64,000 bases of DNA from Epichloe hybrida. Lineage: Eukaryota > Ascomycota > Sordariomycetes > Hypocreales > Clavicipitaceae. This document shows positions 33,367 to 44,658 of the stretch, piece after piece (positions within the stretch are counted from its first letter, which is position 1; the number at the start of each line of letters is the position of its first letter). The position numbers and the translations under genes were made by a program. The notes below the pieces were generated by a model that saw only the letters and a program-made list of their open reading frames with translations, did no database searches and was not told where the DNA came from. The DNA lies in NCBI GenBank assembly GCA_019022495.1, contig JAFEKR010000045.1:248001-312000 (forward strand), read 5' to 3'.

Positions 33367-34590
33367 GCCTACTGATGAGCTTCCTGACTTTGCAAACTGC
33401 TCAACGCCTGATGTCAACTACGGGCTGTGCTTTCTTCTTCGTTGTCGATTGTTGATTGTCACTCTGAGACGCTCACCCATTGTCATTCTCTACCCTTGGG
33501 TCTGATGGGATTCTGGCTGCCTCTTTTCTTGCGGCTGATGCCTTTGCTTCTTCTTCCGCTTACAGAAATACATACTTGTATACCCTTTCCGAACTGACTA
33601 CATGTAGTTCAGTTGGATTTTTCTTTCTCTTCTTTTCACTATCAACCGAATCCTGTCGGCGATAGCTTTCATTGTCTTCCGACACCCACTTCATGGCTGA
33701 CGCCGTGACACCAACTCGTTTTAGTTGACGGTCTTCCATAACCTTGTCCTTTTCGTTTCCTTTCCACATGGAAGAACCGGGTTTTTGAGTTGTTACTATT
33801 TTGCTCTTCATCGATACCCTCTTCTTAACAGAAGAAGTTTTAATTTCGCTTCGACCACCCGATTCGGGTACATTTGATCGGCAAGGCTTCTAAAAGCGCT
33901 TCTGGGGACATATGATTGATGTATTTACAGCTTGACAAGACCAGAATTAAAACCATGATTTGTGAATCTGCTGGACCAAGGGGGCTCATTGGTTTAGCCT
34001 GGTTTTGATTTCATCTTTTGTTCTACTTGCGCGTTCTTCTTTGATGATGATGGGGGATTTGATGCTCACGACCATGCATACTGTGGCGCCTTGGGGTAGT
34101 TGAGGATAGGAGAAAGTAGCGTTCAATTTTTGAATATGCAACCAACAAAGTCGTTCATCTTCATTGAATGTGTCTTAACAAAGTATTGTATTCATGCCGA
34201 CTTGATGGGCGCACCATTGACTTGAATGGGTACTTTTCGGTATCACAAGAAACTAACTCCCATCTTTCATAGGGACGGAGGGAGAATGGATAGTACGCGG
34301 GCTACTACTGCAATTACTAATCTAGATCTAGTCCATGTTGAAAAGGGAAGGCTAGCCAGAAATCAAGGGCGCGTAGTGCGCAATATATAGGAAAAAGGGG
34401 GTCATGGGGGTCATGGGTGTTGACCGACCACGTACGTGACTTGGGGCCACGCTAGCCGTTGAGCCAGCCGCGCAGGACAATTTGGTACCGACAGTGTCTT
34501 GATCCAAAATTAATCATGTGCAAGATTGATTTTTCCTAGCTGTGCCGTAGACGGCCCGGCAACGTGAAAGTAAGTTATGTAGACAAATGT
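33367..34590. other. Intergenic, convergent 3' ends of SUN and CSN12-like genes
   Basis: 1.2 kb without supported genes. T-rich and mixed sequence consistent with 3' UTRs. Short frames lack family resemblance. Confidence 0.55.
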
Positions 34591-35609
34591 CTATTCCTTG
34601 ACCCACCCAGGCACCTCGTTGATGTCGAAATGCTCGTGATATCTTCTTTCGGAAATGGCCTGCCAGACGTTGGGCCAGCCTGCCACGACGGGGCCCTTGG
34701 CCTTGGCGCCAATGATGGCGAATCTGGCCTGGCCGTGCGCGACGAAGCCGTGCATGAGGCCCTGCTGGACCAGCGTCGCCACCGTCATCTCGACGTCCTT
34801 GAGGGTGACTTGTGCGTTGCCCCACACCATGCCCTCGTTGGGACGCAGCTTCTTGGGTCCGCCCGGCGGGGGAGCCAGCGTCGTGTCGGGCGAGTCCCGG
34901 ACGTTGTTGGCGACGGCCTTGATGAGCAGCGGGTTCGCCTGCGAGGCGGGCCGCGCGCTCCGGCTGCTGCTGCTGCTGCTGTTGCTGTTGCTGGGATGGC
35001 ATGGCAACCAGCCTTCCAGCCTGCGCTGCAGATGGACGGCGACGGCGTGCAAGTGCGTCATGTCCAGCGTGGCTGCTTTCCTGGACGACGCGTCCGTGGG
35101 GGCCACATATGTCAGGATGAACGTCTTGCGAGCCAGCGATCTCCAGAGCATGGGACGCAATCTGTGCGTCAGCGCCAGCAGCACGCCCTTTTCGAACAGC
35201 CATGGTTCGTGCGTCCCCAGGTGAGCCTGGAACTGGATGAAGTTTCCCGACCGCACCGCCTGGCAGAGCGGCGAGAAGACGGGCTGCAGGGGGCGGGCCT
35301 CGGCTCGCTGCAGGAGAAGCTGGGAGGGGAACCGGCCGAGGAGCATGTTGCAGGGGATGAGGTACGTGAGGATGTTGGTGCGGTGGGAGACGAGCTGCGG
35401 CGGCGTCTGCAAGTAGGCCTGCTCGAGGCACAGCGAGGCGCGGTGGTAGTGCTGGTTGGAGAAGTGGAAACGACCCAGGTAGTAGAGAAATGTGACGCGC
35501 TGGGAGGCCGGGTAAAGAGACAGAGGGAGGGAGAGGGTGGAAATGTTGACGAAGAGCATCTTGGCGAGGTTTGTTCTTCGACACTTGTGGTTTGAAGGTT
35601 TTGTGCGTC

Positions 35610-35660
<51 letters not shown>

Positions 35661-36436
35661 GGATTTAATTCCGTGGCGGCATGGAACCTACTGCGAATAA
35701 AAGCTTCAATACCAGATTGGCAAACATGTACACGCCGACCTTCTTGCCCTCTGGCACTTTGCCTGCAGACCGATCGGTCAGACACGTCGTAAAGATCTTT
35801 TGGATAATCTCGGCGGACGACTCTGCGACGGATTTGCCACCGCTGTCTTCGTCGACGGACCGGATCCGACGAGTCAAGTCTGGCCGCCGGTTGAGCTGGA
35901 GAGTGAAGCGGGCGAGAGTGACGGAGAAGGACATGCTTGGCTGGAGAAGCATGGCTCCGTACGTTGGGTGAGTGAAGGCGGTGCCGCATGAGCTTTGGTT
36001 GATGACGTTAGTTCATTTTCATTTTTCTTTCTCCCTCACTACCCTTTTCCTTCAGATATCGAAGAGAATAGTTTCATTACATTGGGGGTGAAAGGAGGGA
36101 AACTCACTTGACCAACGTCGTGAGCAATTCGTGGGTCCTCAGTAAATCCTCATAGTTGATATCTCTCCACAAGGTCAAATAGTCCTTCATAAAGGACTGG
36201 AAGGACGGCCAAACGGTTGCCTGGCCGTCTGGCACGTCATCCTCGATAGGCAGGTACTGCTCAATGGCGGCCTCGACGCCCTCGGGCCCGGCGAACTTGG
36301 CGCGCAGCTCGGCGGCCATGTCGTAGTACTTTTGGTCGGAGCCTGGCTCGACTCGCAGCCAGGAGCGGAGCATGTCGCCCTGTTGGTTGCGGACATATTG
36401 GCGGATCTGGGTGAGGAATTGAGCGACAAGGGACAT
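34591..36436 (-). CDS. CSN12: Csn12/Thp3-pathway PCI-domain protein
   Basis: Three exons (36436-36108, 35992-35692, 35583-34591) give 541 codons, or 540 aa. The joins restore FANLVLKLLFACRRTNLAKM, the conserved Csn12 block before its helical repeats. This is followed by FLYYLGRFHFSNQHYHRAS, SHRTNILTYLIPCNMLLGR and a C-terminal winged-helix PCI region (SLARKTFILTY, ending NEVPGWVKE). Csn12-type PCI proteins associate with Thp3 or the COP9 signalosome and link transcription elongation, mRNA export and splicing. Inside the PCI region is a Ser/Asn run (NSNSSSSSS, from a CTG-type repeat at 34963-34995). Intron 2 (108 bp) is nearly half (GA)n on the coding strand. Exon 1 (MSLVAQFLTQIRQY onward) has weaker family resemblance but splices in frame with good signals. 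Confidence 0.85.
35612..35660. repeat. (TC)n microsatellite in intron 2 of the CSN12-like gene
   Basis: About 49 bp of near-perfect TC dinucleotides. On the transcribed strand it is (GA)n and fills much of a 108-bp intron. Confidence 0.95.
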
Positions 36437-36858
36437 GCTGGGCCCCAGGTGGCTCGTCACCGCGATGTCGCCGTGGGCGTGGTGTTTGATGGAGGTTGAA
36501 TCAAGGTTGAGTGGAGGTTGAGTCGAAGTGGAGCAGCTGGTGGTGGTGTTGGTGAGCGGGTTGCCCAGCCAGGAACTCGGCCACACTTGTGATCCTGCTT
36601 ATGCCGTCTATACATTCTCCTACCAGAAAGCCTTGTCGTCTCTTCGCTGACGCCATGAGACAAATGATGATTACATTGAACGTTGTCGATTCATTTCTAT
36701 TAAACAGCGCGCTTGAAATCGTCTGGTAATCAGGACCCCCGAACCCAGTACCTGCTACATTCATCTGGTACTTTTCCAACAGATTTGCACGGAGAGAGAC
36801 TCTCATTTCAGTCCTCGGCCAGCTTTGATGCAATACGTCCTACCTACACAATACACCC
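36437..36858. other. Intergenic between tandem minus-strand genes
   Basis: These 422 bp hold the CSN12 promoter and the acetyltransferase 3' UTR. I see no further element. Confidence 0.5.
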
Positions 36859-38242
36859 TTATGCGGACTCAACTCTTTGCACAACCATGGCGGTGGCGGC
36901 ACCACCACCGTTGCAGATAGCAGCAACACCGTACTCACCCGGCTTCAGCTGGTGGACCAGTGTGGTTAAAATTCGAGAGCCAGAGCTTCCGAGAGCGTGG
37001 CCGAGGGAGATGGCACCGCCCAGAGGATTGACCTTGGCTCCCTCGAGACCGAGTATCTTCTGGTTGGCCAGAATAACCGCGGCGAAGGCCTCGTTGAATT
37101 CCCAGACGGCAACCTGGTCCTTGGTGATGCCGGCCCTCTCCAGAGCAATCGGCACAGCCTTGGCTGGGGCGACGGGAAAGTCAATGGGGGACATGGCAGC
37201 ATCGGCGTAGCTGCAAATCTTGGCAAGAACACGGGAGCTGGTACCGTATTGCTGAGCGAGGGCCTTGTTGCCCAAGACCAGAGCGCTGGCGCCGTCATTC
37301 AAGGTCGACGAGTTGGCGGCGGTGACGGTGCCGCTGCCGTCGCGAACAAAGGCAGGCTTGAGGGTGGGGATCTTCTCAATCTTGACATCCAAGAAGCCCT
37401 CATCCGTGTCGATGATGGTGTCGCCCTTTCGGCCGGGCACAGTCACGGGAACAATCTCGTCAGCGAACGCCTTGTCAGCCCACGCTTTCTGGGCCTTCTT
37501 GTACGACTGAATGGCGTAAGCGTCCTGCTCCTCTCGAGTAATGCCGTGGTTCTTGACAGTGTTTTCGGCGCAATTGCCCATGTGGAATTGCTGGTACACA
37601 TCCGTCAATCCATCCTTTATCAGGCCGTCTTCCATCTTGACATGGCCAAAGGCGGGGAGACCGCTGGCGCGGGATACGTAGAGAGGAACCCGGGACATGC
37701 TCTCCATACCACCAGCGATCTGAGCCTCAGCCAAGCCCATCTGGATATTCTGCGCAGCCATGGCAACGGCTTTCAGACCAGAGGCACAGACCTTGTTGAT
37801 GGTAGTGGCCTCGATGGACTCGGGAAGACCAGCAAAGATGGACGCCTGACGGGCGGGAGCCTGGCCAACTGATGCCTGCAAAACATTTCCCATGTAAACA
37901 TCCGTGATCTTCTCGACAGGAACCTTGGACTTGGCCACTGCTGACTTGATAGCAGCGGCGCCTAGCTTGGGAGCGGACATGCCCAGAAACGAGCCATTGA
38001 ACTGTGAAAACACCAACGATTAGCCCAGGGCTGCGACAAGCCGGGGAGGAAAAAAAAAAAATGAAAATAAAAAGAGACAGAGAGAGACGTACCTTGGCCG
38101 TTGGCGTTCTTGAGGCGCTGAGAATGTAGGCATCCTGAAGCTCTTTGCGTAGCGTGGCACCAGTGGAAAACTGACGAGCTGCTTTCACATGCCAGGCAAG
38201 CTGGCTGGCGAGCCGTGGTGATCTGAGTTGTGCGATGGGCAT
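36859..38242 (-). CDS. ERG10: Acetyl-CoA C-acetyltransferase (thiolase), mitochondrial type
   Basis: Two exons (38242-38093 and 38001-36859) give 431 codons, or 430 aa. The enzyme interconverts two acetyl-CoA with acetoacetyl-CoA. The N terminus ([26 protein letters not shown]) is basic, without acids, and looks like a mitochondrial presequence before the first thiolase strand ([14 protein letters not shown]). The active-site Cys lies in [10 protein letters not shown] at about residue 122. The catalytic His is in [11 protein letters not shown] and the second Cys in AICNGGGAA, with NEAFA also present. Length suits one thiolase subunit. The presequence suggests the mitochondrial (ACAT1-like) paralogue used in ketone and isoleucine metabolism, rather than the cytosolic sterol-pathway Erg10. 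The frame is open upstream of the chosen ATG, so a longer leader is possible. Confidence 0.93.
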
Positions 38243-38822
38243 ATCGGTAGAGCCGGCAGCCTGGTTGTCACAGCTACTCTGAAGTGGGATAAAGGAATTG
38301 AAGTGAGCGCCTGCGGGAGAAAGGAAGCGGGTGATTGCATCGTACATGTATGTACGTAGGCTGGTTTGCTCGGTACGCTTCGGCTTAGAGAGGGGGGCGG
38401 CATTCCGGGGATCTTGGCGTCGAAGGTCGAAGGTCGAAGGTACCCGAAGTGGAGCAGGCTTCGACCTCATGTGGGGCCTGGCACCGAGAATGCGCTTGCT
38501 GAATCAGCGTGACCTTTCTCATGGCCCATCGGCCTGACGCTTCGTGATTGGCAGGGGCCATCATGCTGGGGCGGAGACCACAATCGCTCGCTGTTATCAT
38601 ATGTACGGCCGGACAGGCCTTGATGGCCAAATCCTATTTCCATATTCGCCATCACGCCCAATCTGCCAGACCTTCGTCAACCCTCAACGAGCAAATAACT
38701 GACCTTTTTGCAAGCTTTGACTGGCTTGCAGTAGACGACGATTTGGTCTGATAGGTAGGGCTTGTTGAAGTCTTTCCTCACGCTCCTCCACGTACAACCA
38801 GCTCCAAGGCTGGGCTGTTACC
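38243..38822. other. Divergent promoter region thiolase / RAD6
   Basis: These 580 bp between divergent start codons contain a CCAAT-type motif (listed separately) and otherwise unremarkable sequence. Confidence 0.5.
38545..38551 (-). promoter_or_regulatory. CCAAT motif (CCAATCA on minus strand)
   Basis: TGATTGG on the plus strand reads CCAATCA on the minus strand, a consensus HAP/CBC complex site. It lies between two divergent genes. Presence is certain; use is inferred. Confidence 0.35.
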
Positions 38823-39499
38823 ATGTCTACCGCAGCTCGCCGTCGTTTGATGCGTGACTTCAAGGTTCGCCGCAGAAACTCATCATGTCGAAGCTTATAA
38901 CAACTTCATACTAATGGCACATGATAGCGTATGCAAACTGATCCTCCTGCTGGGGTGTCTGCTTCTCCTATTCCTGACAATGTGATGACATGGTTGGTCT
39001 TCTTAGTCTTGTTGGCCGATGAAAGGGCCAGACGCATGATGTGATGCACAGTTTTGCTGACGAATTGCGAAACAGGAACGCTGTCATTATTGGCCCGGCC
39101 GATACCCCCTTCGAGGATGGTACATTTAGACTCGTGATGCAATTTGAAGAGCAATACCCGAACAAACCACCGCAGGTCAAGTTCATCAGCCAGATGTTCC
39201 ATCCGAACGTGTATGCGACGGGAGAGCTCTGTCTCGATATTTTACAGAACCGATGGAGTCCGACATACGACGTAGCTGCCGTTTTGACAAGCATTCAGAG
39301 GTACGGACGATTGCCGCACAACTCGGCGATGATAGGTCGTTACGTGATGATGGACTAACCCAATAATGACGTTAGTTTGCTCAACGATCCGAATACGGGA
39401 TCTCCTGCGAACGTCGAAGCCTCGAATCTCTACAAGGACAATCGCAAGGAATACACAAAAAGAGTAAGAGAGACGGTAGAAAAGAGCTGGGAGGACTAG
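38823..39499 (+). CDS. UBC2: Ubiquitin-conjugating enzyme E2 Rad6/Ubc2
   Basis: Four exons (38823-38864, 38928-38992, 39076-39300, 39376-39499) give 152 codons, or 151 aa, matching filamentous-fungal Rad6 orthologues. The protein starts [21 protein letters not shown]. The active-site Cys88 is in TGELCLDIL, within the conserved HPNVY...[13 protein letters not shown] block, and the C terminus is [11 protein letters not shown]. Rad6 works with Rad18 on PCNA in DNA damage tolerance, with Bre1 on histone H2B and with Ubr1 in N-end-rule degradation. There is no long acidic tail as in budding yeast, which is normal for filamentous fungi. Position 75 is Gln (FISQMFHPN), where I expect Glu in most orthologues, a mild curiosity. 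Introns 1 and 2 use the less common donors GTTCGC and GTTGGT. Confidence 0.97.
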
Positions 39500-40806
39500 G
39501 TGGCGACCCAAACTACCCGCAGTGTGTGCTGTTAAGGAGAGGATGGCTCGGCCGGCATGAACCTTGTATATGGATACCGTCGGTAACTCCGACGGACGGG
39601 TACATCAAGCATTGTTTGAGTCGAGTTTTGTGGCGATGGTCTCAGTCTCGCCAAAGAAGCTGGGAAATGCTTGATGGGGTGTTTCGGTGTACGGTGCTGG
39701 ACTGATTATACCAAGGGATCTGCACATTGGGAAGCATAAATGCATTTGATATTATTCATTCGCGGATCGGCCCTCGGCCTTTTGGCCTAGTTTCTATTTG
39801 TCACCCTGCTCGGGACCCTGCTTATCTTTGTCGCAGAGCAGTCGACCACACGTAAGCACAAGACTGTGAACATGAGTAGCGTTTACTTTTTCACAAGTCG
39901 GCTCAGCAGAATGCGGTTTCAGACGACTCGTCTTTGAAGGATATCAGAATCTGATGCACAACGGGCTGGGCTTTGACTGAAACAGGCGACGAAGAGGAAT
40001 CGCGTGACCGGACTGGCCATTTGCCATTATGTATGGACCTGGCGGCCTGCGAAAGTGGGCCGATGCGAATTCCGTGAGGGCAGGACCCATCCATTCGTAT
40101 GCCAGCCGAATAATGCGTAAAACACGGAGAAGCAGACGAATAAGACAAACCAGACCGGACGGGTCGGTCTAGTGTGTCATTCTGGTTCCAAGGCAGAGTC
40201 GGGTGGCCAGCCGTGAATAGTCAGAGGTCAGAATACATGGACGACTACGCCACACGAGGCGATTTCACATGGTGCTCCTCCTGTCTCCTGTCTCCTGTCT
40301 CCTGTCCCTCCTTGTCCCTCCTTGTCCTAGCCAGGTACAGTGAAGTGTCAGGTACAGTACAGTGACAGGTGCACATACTCCGTGTCCGCGTCCATGACTT
40401 GTTGGGCGTGCTTGGTACGGCTTGGTACGTAATCGTAAACCGCAAGCCTCTCCCACCGGCTTGTCTATTTTAATTTACCCCCTCCCGAAGCGCGTCCCTC
40501 CCAACCAGACCTCAACCTCGTCCTGTGTCTCGATCCAACCCGTCGTCGCGTAGTCGATCTTGGGCACTGCACAGCCACCTACCTGCCTGTGCTTGCTTTT
40601 CCGAACGTCGACCCGGTCGATTCGGATTGAACTCAATCACAATACCCTTTGTTGCTCTTCTTGACAGACTTGTTCGCATGGTTGGTTGGGCCGCTGCACA
40701 TCCATCGCGCGTTGCTTTGTGTCCACCGCCCTGGACATCAACACCAGTCCCGAGGGGGTGCGGCTCATGATCCACAACACAGCGACATTCAGCAACAAGA
40801 GCCAAA
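39500..40806. other. Intergenic between RAD6 and the kinesin gene
   Basis: 1.3 kb without supported genes. It includes a CCTGTCTCCTGTCTCCTGTC run at about 40280-40310 and a likely long kinesin 5' leader with ATGs out of frame (for example at 40807 minus 127), which might act as upstream ORFs. Confidence 0.5.
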
Positions 40807-43738
40807 ATGTCTGCCAACAGCATCAAGGTTGTGGCCCGGTTCCGGCCTCAGAACCGGATTGAGCTGGAATCGGGTGGCAAGCCCATCGTCTCCTTCAGCT
40901 CAGAAGACTCGTGCAGTCTCGATGTACGTACCACCGCTCCCACTTCGAGATGCCGCTTTGGCGGGCGGCACCGAATCCCGAATCCTCGGTGTCTTTTGCA
41001 GCTAACAGATTACATCTATAGTCGAGAGAGGCCCAGGGCTCATTCACCTTCGACAGAGTGTTTGACATGGAATGCAAGCAGCAGGACATTTTCGACTTCT
41101 CCATTCGTCCCACTGTTGACGACATCTTGAACGGCTACAATGGCACTGTCTTTGCCTACGGCCAGACTGGTGCTGGTAAATCGTACACCATGATGGGCAC
41201 AAACATCGACGACGACGAAGGCCGAGGTGTTATCCCTCGTATCGTGGAGCAGATCTTCGCGAGCATCATGACCAGCGCCAGCACGATAGAGTATACCGTG
41301 CGAGTCAGCTACATAGAAATCTACATGGAGAGGATCAGAGATCTCCTGGCCCCTCAAAACGACAATCTGCCCGTGCACGAGGAGAAGAACCGTGGAGTCT
41401 ACGTCAAAGGTCTTCTGGAGATTTATGTATCGAGCGTGCAAGAAGTTTACGAGGTCATGAGAAGGGGAGGAAATGCCCGAGCCGTTGCCGCAACCAACAT
41501 GAATCAGGAATCATCGCGATCGCACTCGATTTTTGTCATTACCGTCACGCAGAAGAATGTCGAGACGGGTTCGGCCAAGAGCGGTCAGCTCTTCTTGGTG
41601 GATTTGGCCGGTAGTGAAAAGGTGGGGAAGACGGGCGCGAGTGGACAAACACTCGAAGAGGCCAAGAAAATCAACAAGAGCTTGAGCGCCCTCGGCATGG
41701 TCATCAATGCCCTGACTGACGGCAAATCATCTCACGTTCCTTACCGAGACTCGAAATTGACCCGAATCCTGCAAGAATCGCTGGGCGGTAACAGCCGGAC
41801 GACACTCATCATCAATTGCTCCCCCAGCAGTTACAACGATGCCGAAACTCTCAGCACCTTGCGATTCGGTACGCGAGCCAAATCCATCAAGAACAAGGCC
41901 AAGGTCAATGCCGAGCTCAGTCCCGCCGAGCTCAAGATGCTGCTCAAGAAGGCACAGGGCCAAGTCACCAACTTCGAGAACTACATCTCGACTCTTGAAG
42001 GCGAAATTCAACTATGGCGCTCCGGAGAGTCGGTTCCTAAAGAGAAATGGGCACAACCTGGGGATGGCGTAGTGGCAAAGGCAGAGCCCAAGACTCCACG
42101 TCCGTCAACACCTTCCCGACTCGCAGCTGAGAGCCGATCAGAAACACCAGTCGCTGCCGACCGGGCTTCCACCCCAAGCTTGCAGTTGGAGAAGGACGAA
42201 CGGGAGGAATTCTTGCGCCGCGAAAACGAACTTCAAGACCAGCTTGCAGAGAAGGAGTCGCTGGCAACGGCGGCTGAGAAGACCCTGCGTGAGACCAAGG
42301 AGGAGTTGGCCTATCTCAAGGAACACGACAGCAAACTGGGCAAGGAAAACGAGAGACTGACAACGGAAACGAACGAGTTCAAGATGCAGCTCGAGCGGCT
42401 CACGTTTGAAAGCAAGGAGGCGCAGATCACCATGGACGCGCTGAAGGAAGCAAACTCGGAGCTGACTACTGAGCTGGACGATGTCAAGCAGCAACTTCTC
42501 GACATCAAGATGAATGCCAAGGAAACCGGCGCAGCCTATGACGAAAAGGAGAAACGCAAGGCCGAGAAGATGGCCAAGATGATGGCTGGCTTTGACCTTG
42601 GAGGGGAGGTGTTCAGCGACAATGAGCGATCCATCAGTGAAGCCATTCAACACATTGACAGACTGCATGAAATCTGTGCCGTGGGTGACAACATTGCGCC
42701 AGATGAGCTGAAGGACCTCCGCTCCAGGCTGGTGGAAACGCAGGGCATCGTGAGACAAGCAGAGCTCTCCATGTTTGGGACCTCATCCGGCGAGGTGGAT
42801 CCTCGGAGGAGACATGAGCTGGAGGAGAAGTTGGAAGCCATGCACCAGCAGTACGAAGATCTTTTGACCAAGAATCTGGGTGAAAGCGATGTCGAAGAAG
42901 TCAAGACGTTGCTGGAGAATGCCTATGCCAGCCGCCAGTCGACGCAGGCCCAGCTGATTGAGGAGCTCAAGGCAGATGCGGCCCAGAAGGTGAACGAGAA
43001 CTCACGGATGAAGTTACTCATAGAAGACCTTCAGCAGCGAGTCAAGGCTGGAGGTGCTGCACCCATGACCAACGGCAAAACCATCCAACAACAGATTGCC
43101 GAATTCGACGTCATGAAGAAGAGCCTGATGCGGGACCTGCAGAATCGCTGCGAGCGCGTTGTCGAGCTGGAGATCTCGCTGGACGAGACGCGCGAGCAGT
43201 ACAACAATGTGCTGCGGTCATCCAACAACCGGGCCCAGCAGAAGAAGATGGCATTTTTGGAGAGAAATCTCGAACAGCTGACGCAGGTCCAGCGTCAGCT
43301 GGTGGAGCAAAACTCTGCGCTCAAGAAAGAGGTCGCCATTGCTGAACGTAAGCTGATTGCACGAAATGAGCGCATTCAGAGTCTGGAGAGCCTGCTGCAA
43401 GACAGCCAAGAAAAGATGGCAGCGGCTAATCACAAGTACGTGTACACAACAACACCCACGACTGACACTCTCGAGAGGTTGATTACTAACACGAGGCTTC
43501 CAGGTTCGAAGTCCAGCTCGCCTCTGTCAAGGAGCGCCTCGAGGCAGCCAAGGCCGGAAGCACCAAGGGCCTCAATGCCACGGGCGAGGGCTTCAGCTTT
43601 GCCAACGCCGGAAGCCGCATCGCGAAACCCCTCCGCGGAGGCGGCGGCGGTGACGGTCCCGGCGTCCCCACGGTCACGTCACTTCAGAATGAAGCAGCCA
43701 GCAACAAGAGGAGCAGCTGGTTCTTTAACAAGTCGTAG
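40807..43738 (+). CDS. Conventional kinesin heavy chain (kinesin-1)
   Basis: Three exons (40807-40923, 41022-43435, 43504-43738) give 922 codons, or 921 aa, close to the 928 aa of Neurospora NKin. The motor domain (about 1-330) has the P-loop AYGQTGAGKSYTMMG near residue 86, switch I NQESSRSHSIF near 203 and switch II VDLAGSEK near 232, then the neck SIKNKAKVNAELS. From about 340 the protein is stalk coiled coil, broken by Pro-rich hinges. The last exon adds FEVQLASVKERLEAAKAG, typical of fungal kinesin-1 tails, then a Gly-rich segment and SSWFFNKS. Reading on without the last intron gives a longer but false frame ending near 44039. The protein moves cargo toward microtubule plus ends, supports hyphal growth, and acts as a dimer without light chains in fungi. 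Confidence 0.95.
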
Positions 43739-44658
43739 AGAAAACTGCCACGCGAACTCTGTTGATTTTTCTTTTCTTGCGAGCGGCATGTTACGAAATA
43801 GCGAGACACGAATAGACATGACCACTGGACATGGCCACCACACCCACGCGACAAGAAAGACCTGCAGCGACTTAGATGATGGGAGTTTTTGTTGTCATCT
43901 TATCGGTTCGACTTTTTGTCTTGGGCCGACTTGTCGCTCTCCCGCAGTGGCGCTTTCACCCTCCCCTCCGCCCCCCCCCCTCTGGCGCCGCATCTCTCTC
44001 TCCCCTCACACCCCGCTCCCTATTCCTTCCAATTTTTGAACCTGTTTTCCTTTTTTCATGCTGTCGTATACCACAGACCGCTTCGATGAGGTGCCGGTTT
44101 TTCGAGCATCATACCACCATCACCCCCTTCCCTCCTCATCTTGTGACTCTGGACTTTGAAAGACGAGGTATCGATGACGACTTGGATTTACGACATGGCC
44201 TCGAGGAAGCGGTGAAAGGAAGAGGGGTACATGATACTCGAGGGGCCGAATGATGCCATGGGAAGCCAACGATATGGGTCTACAAGGGACATCGGAGGAG
44301 TTGGTGGATGGGGGGTGGCGATTCTGATTGTAGAGCTCACGTATGAATTACATAGTACAAAATATAAAAAGTCAAAACTTTTCGAGGCAATTAAAAAGGA
44401 GCACCGAGGTGAGAGGGGAGTTATTTTGATACTGTAATTTGATTGCTAGTTCCAGAGCGGTTTGGCAACATGGCCGACGAGAAATAATTGCGAACAAGGC
44501 TCTATAAACAGGGTGCATGATGAGGTATGTTAAGGAACGAGGATTACAGTTGTGTCGTTTGTGTGGTCCAACGCTAAGATATCGGAGACGAGTAAATGAA
44601 AAGTTTCTGACCACATTGTGATTCAGACGTGATACGTGTACCCAAAATGAAAAATTCT
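43739..44658. other. Intergenic, convergent 3' ends
   Basis: 920 bp between the kinesin stop and the membrane-protein stop. Contains a C-run at about 43970-43980; no gene supported. Confidence 0.5.

Noticed and set aside
34564..35595. 343-codon plus-strand open frame opposite the CSN12-like gene
   Set aside because: It is antisense to a gene with family motifs and correct splice sites, and its translation has no recognisable domain.
34514..35989. 491-codon minus-strand frame overlapping CSN12 exons 2 and 3
   Set aside because: It reads through the GA-repeat intron in another frame and gives Arg/His/Pro-rich sequence without homology.
43436..44039. Kinesin frame running on past 43435
   Set aside because: It uses the intron and then the wrong frame; splicing to 43504 restores the conserved fungal kinesin tail.
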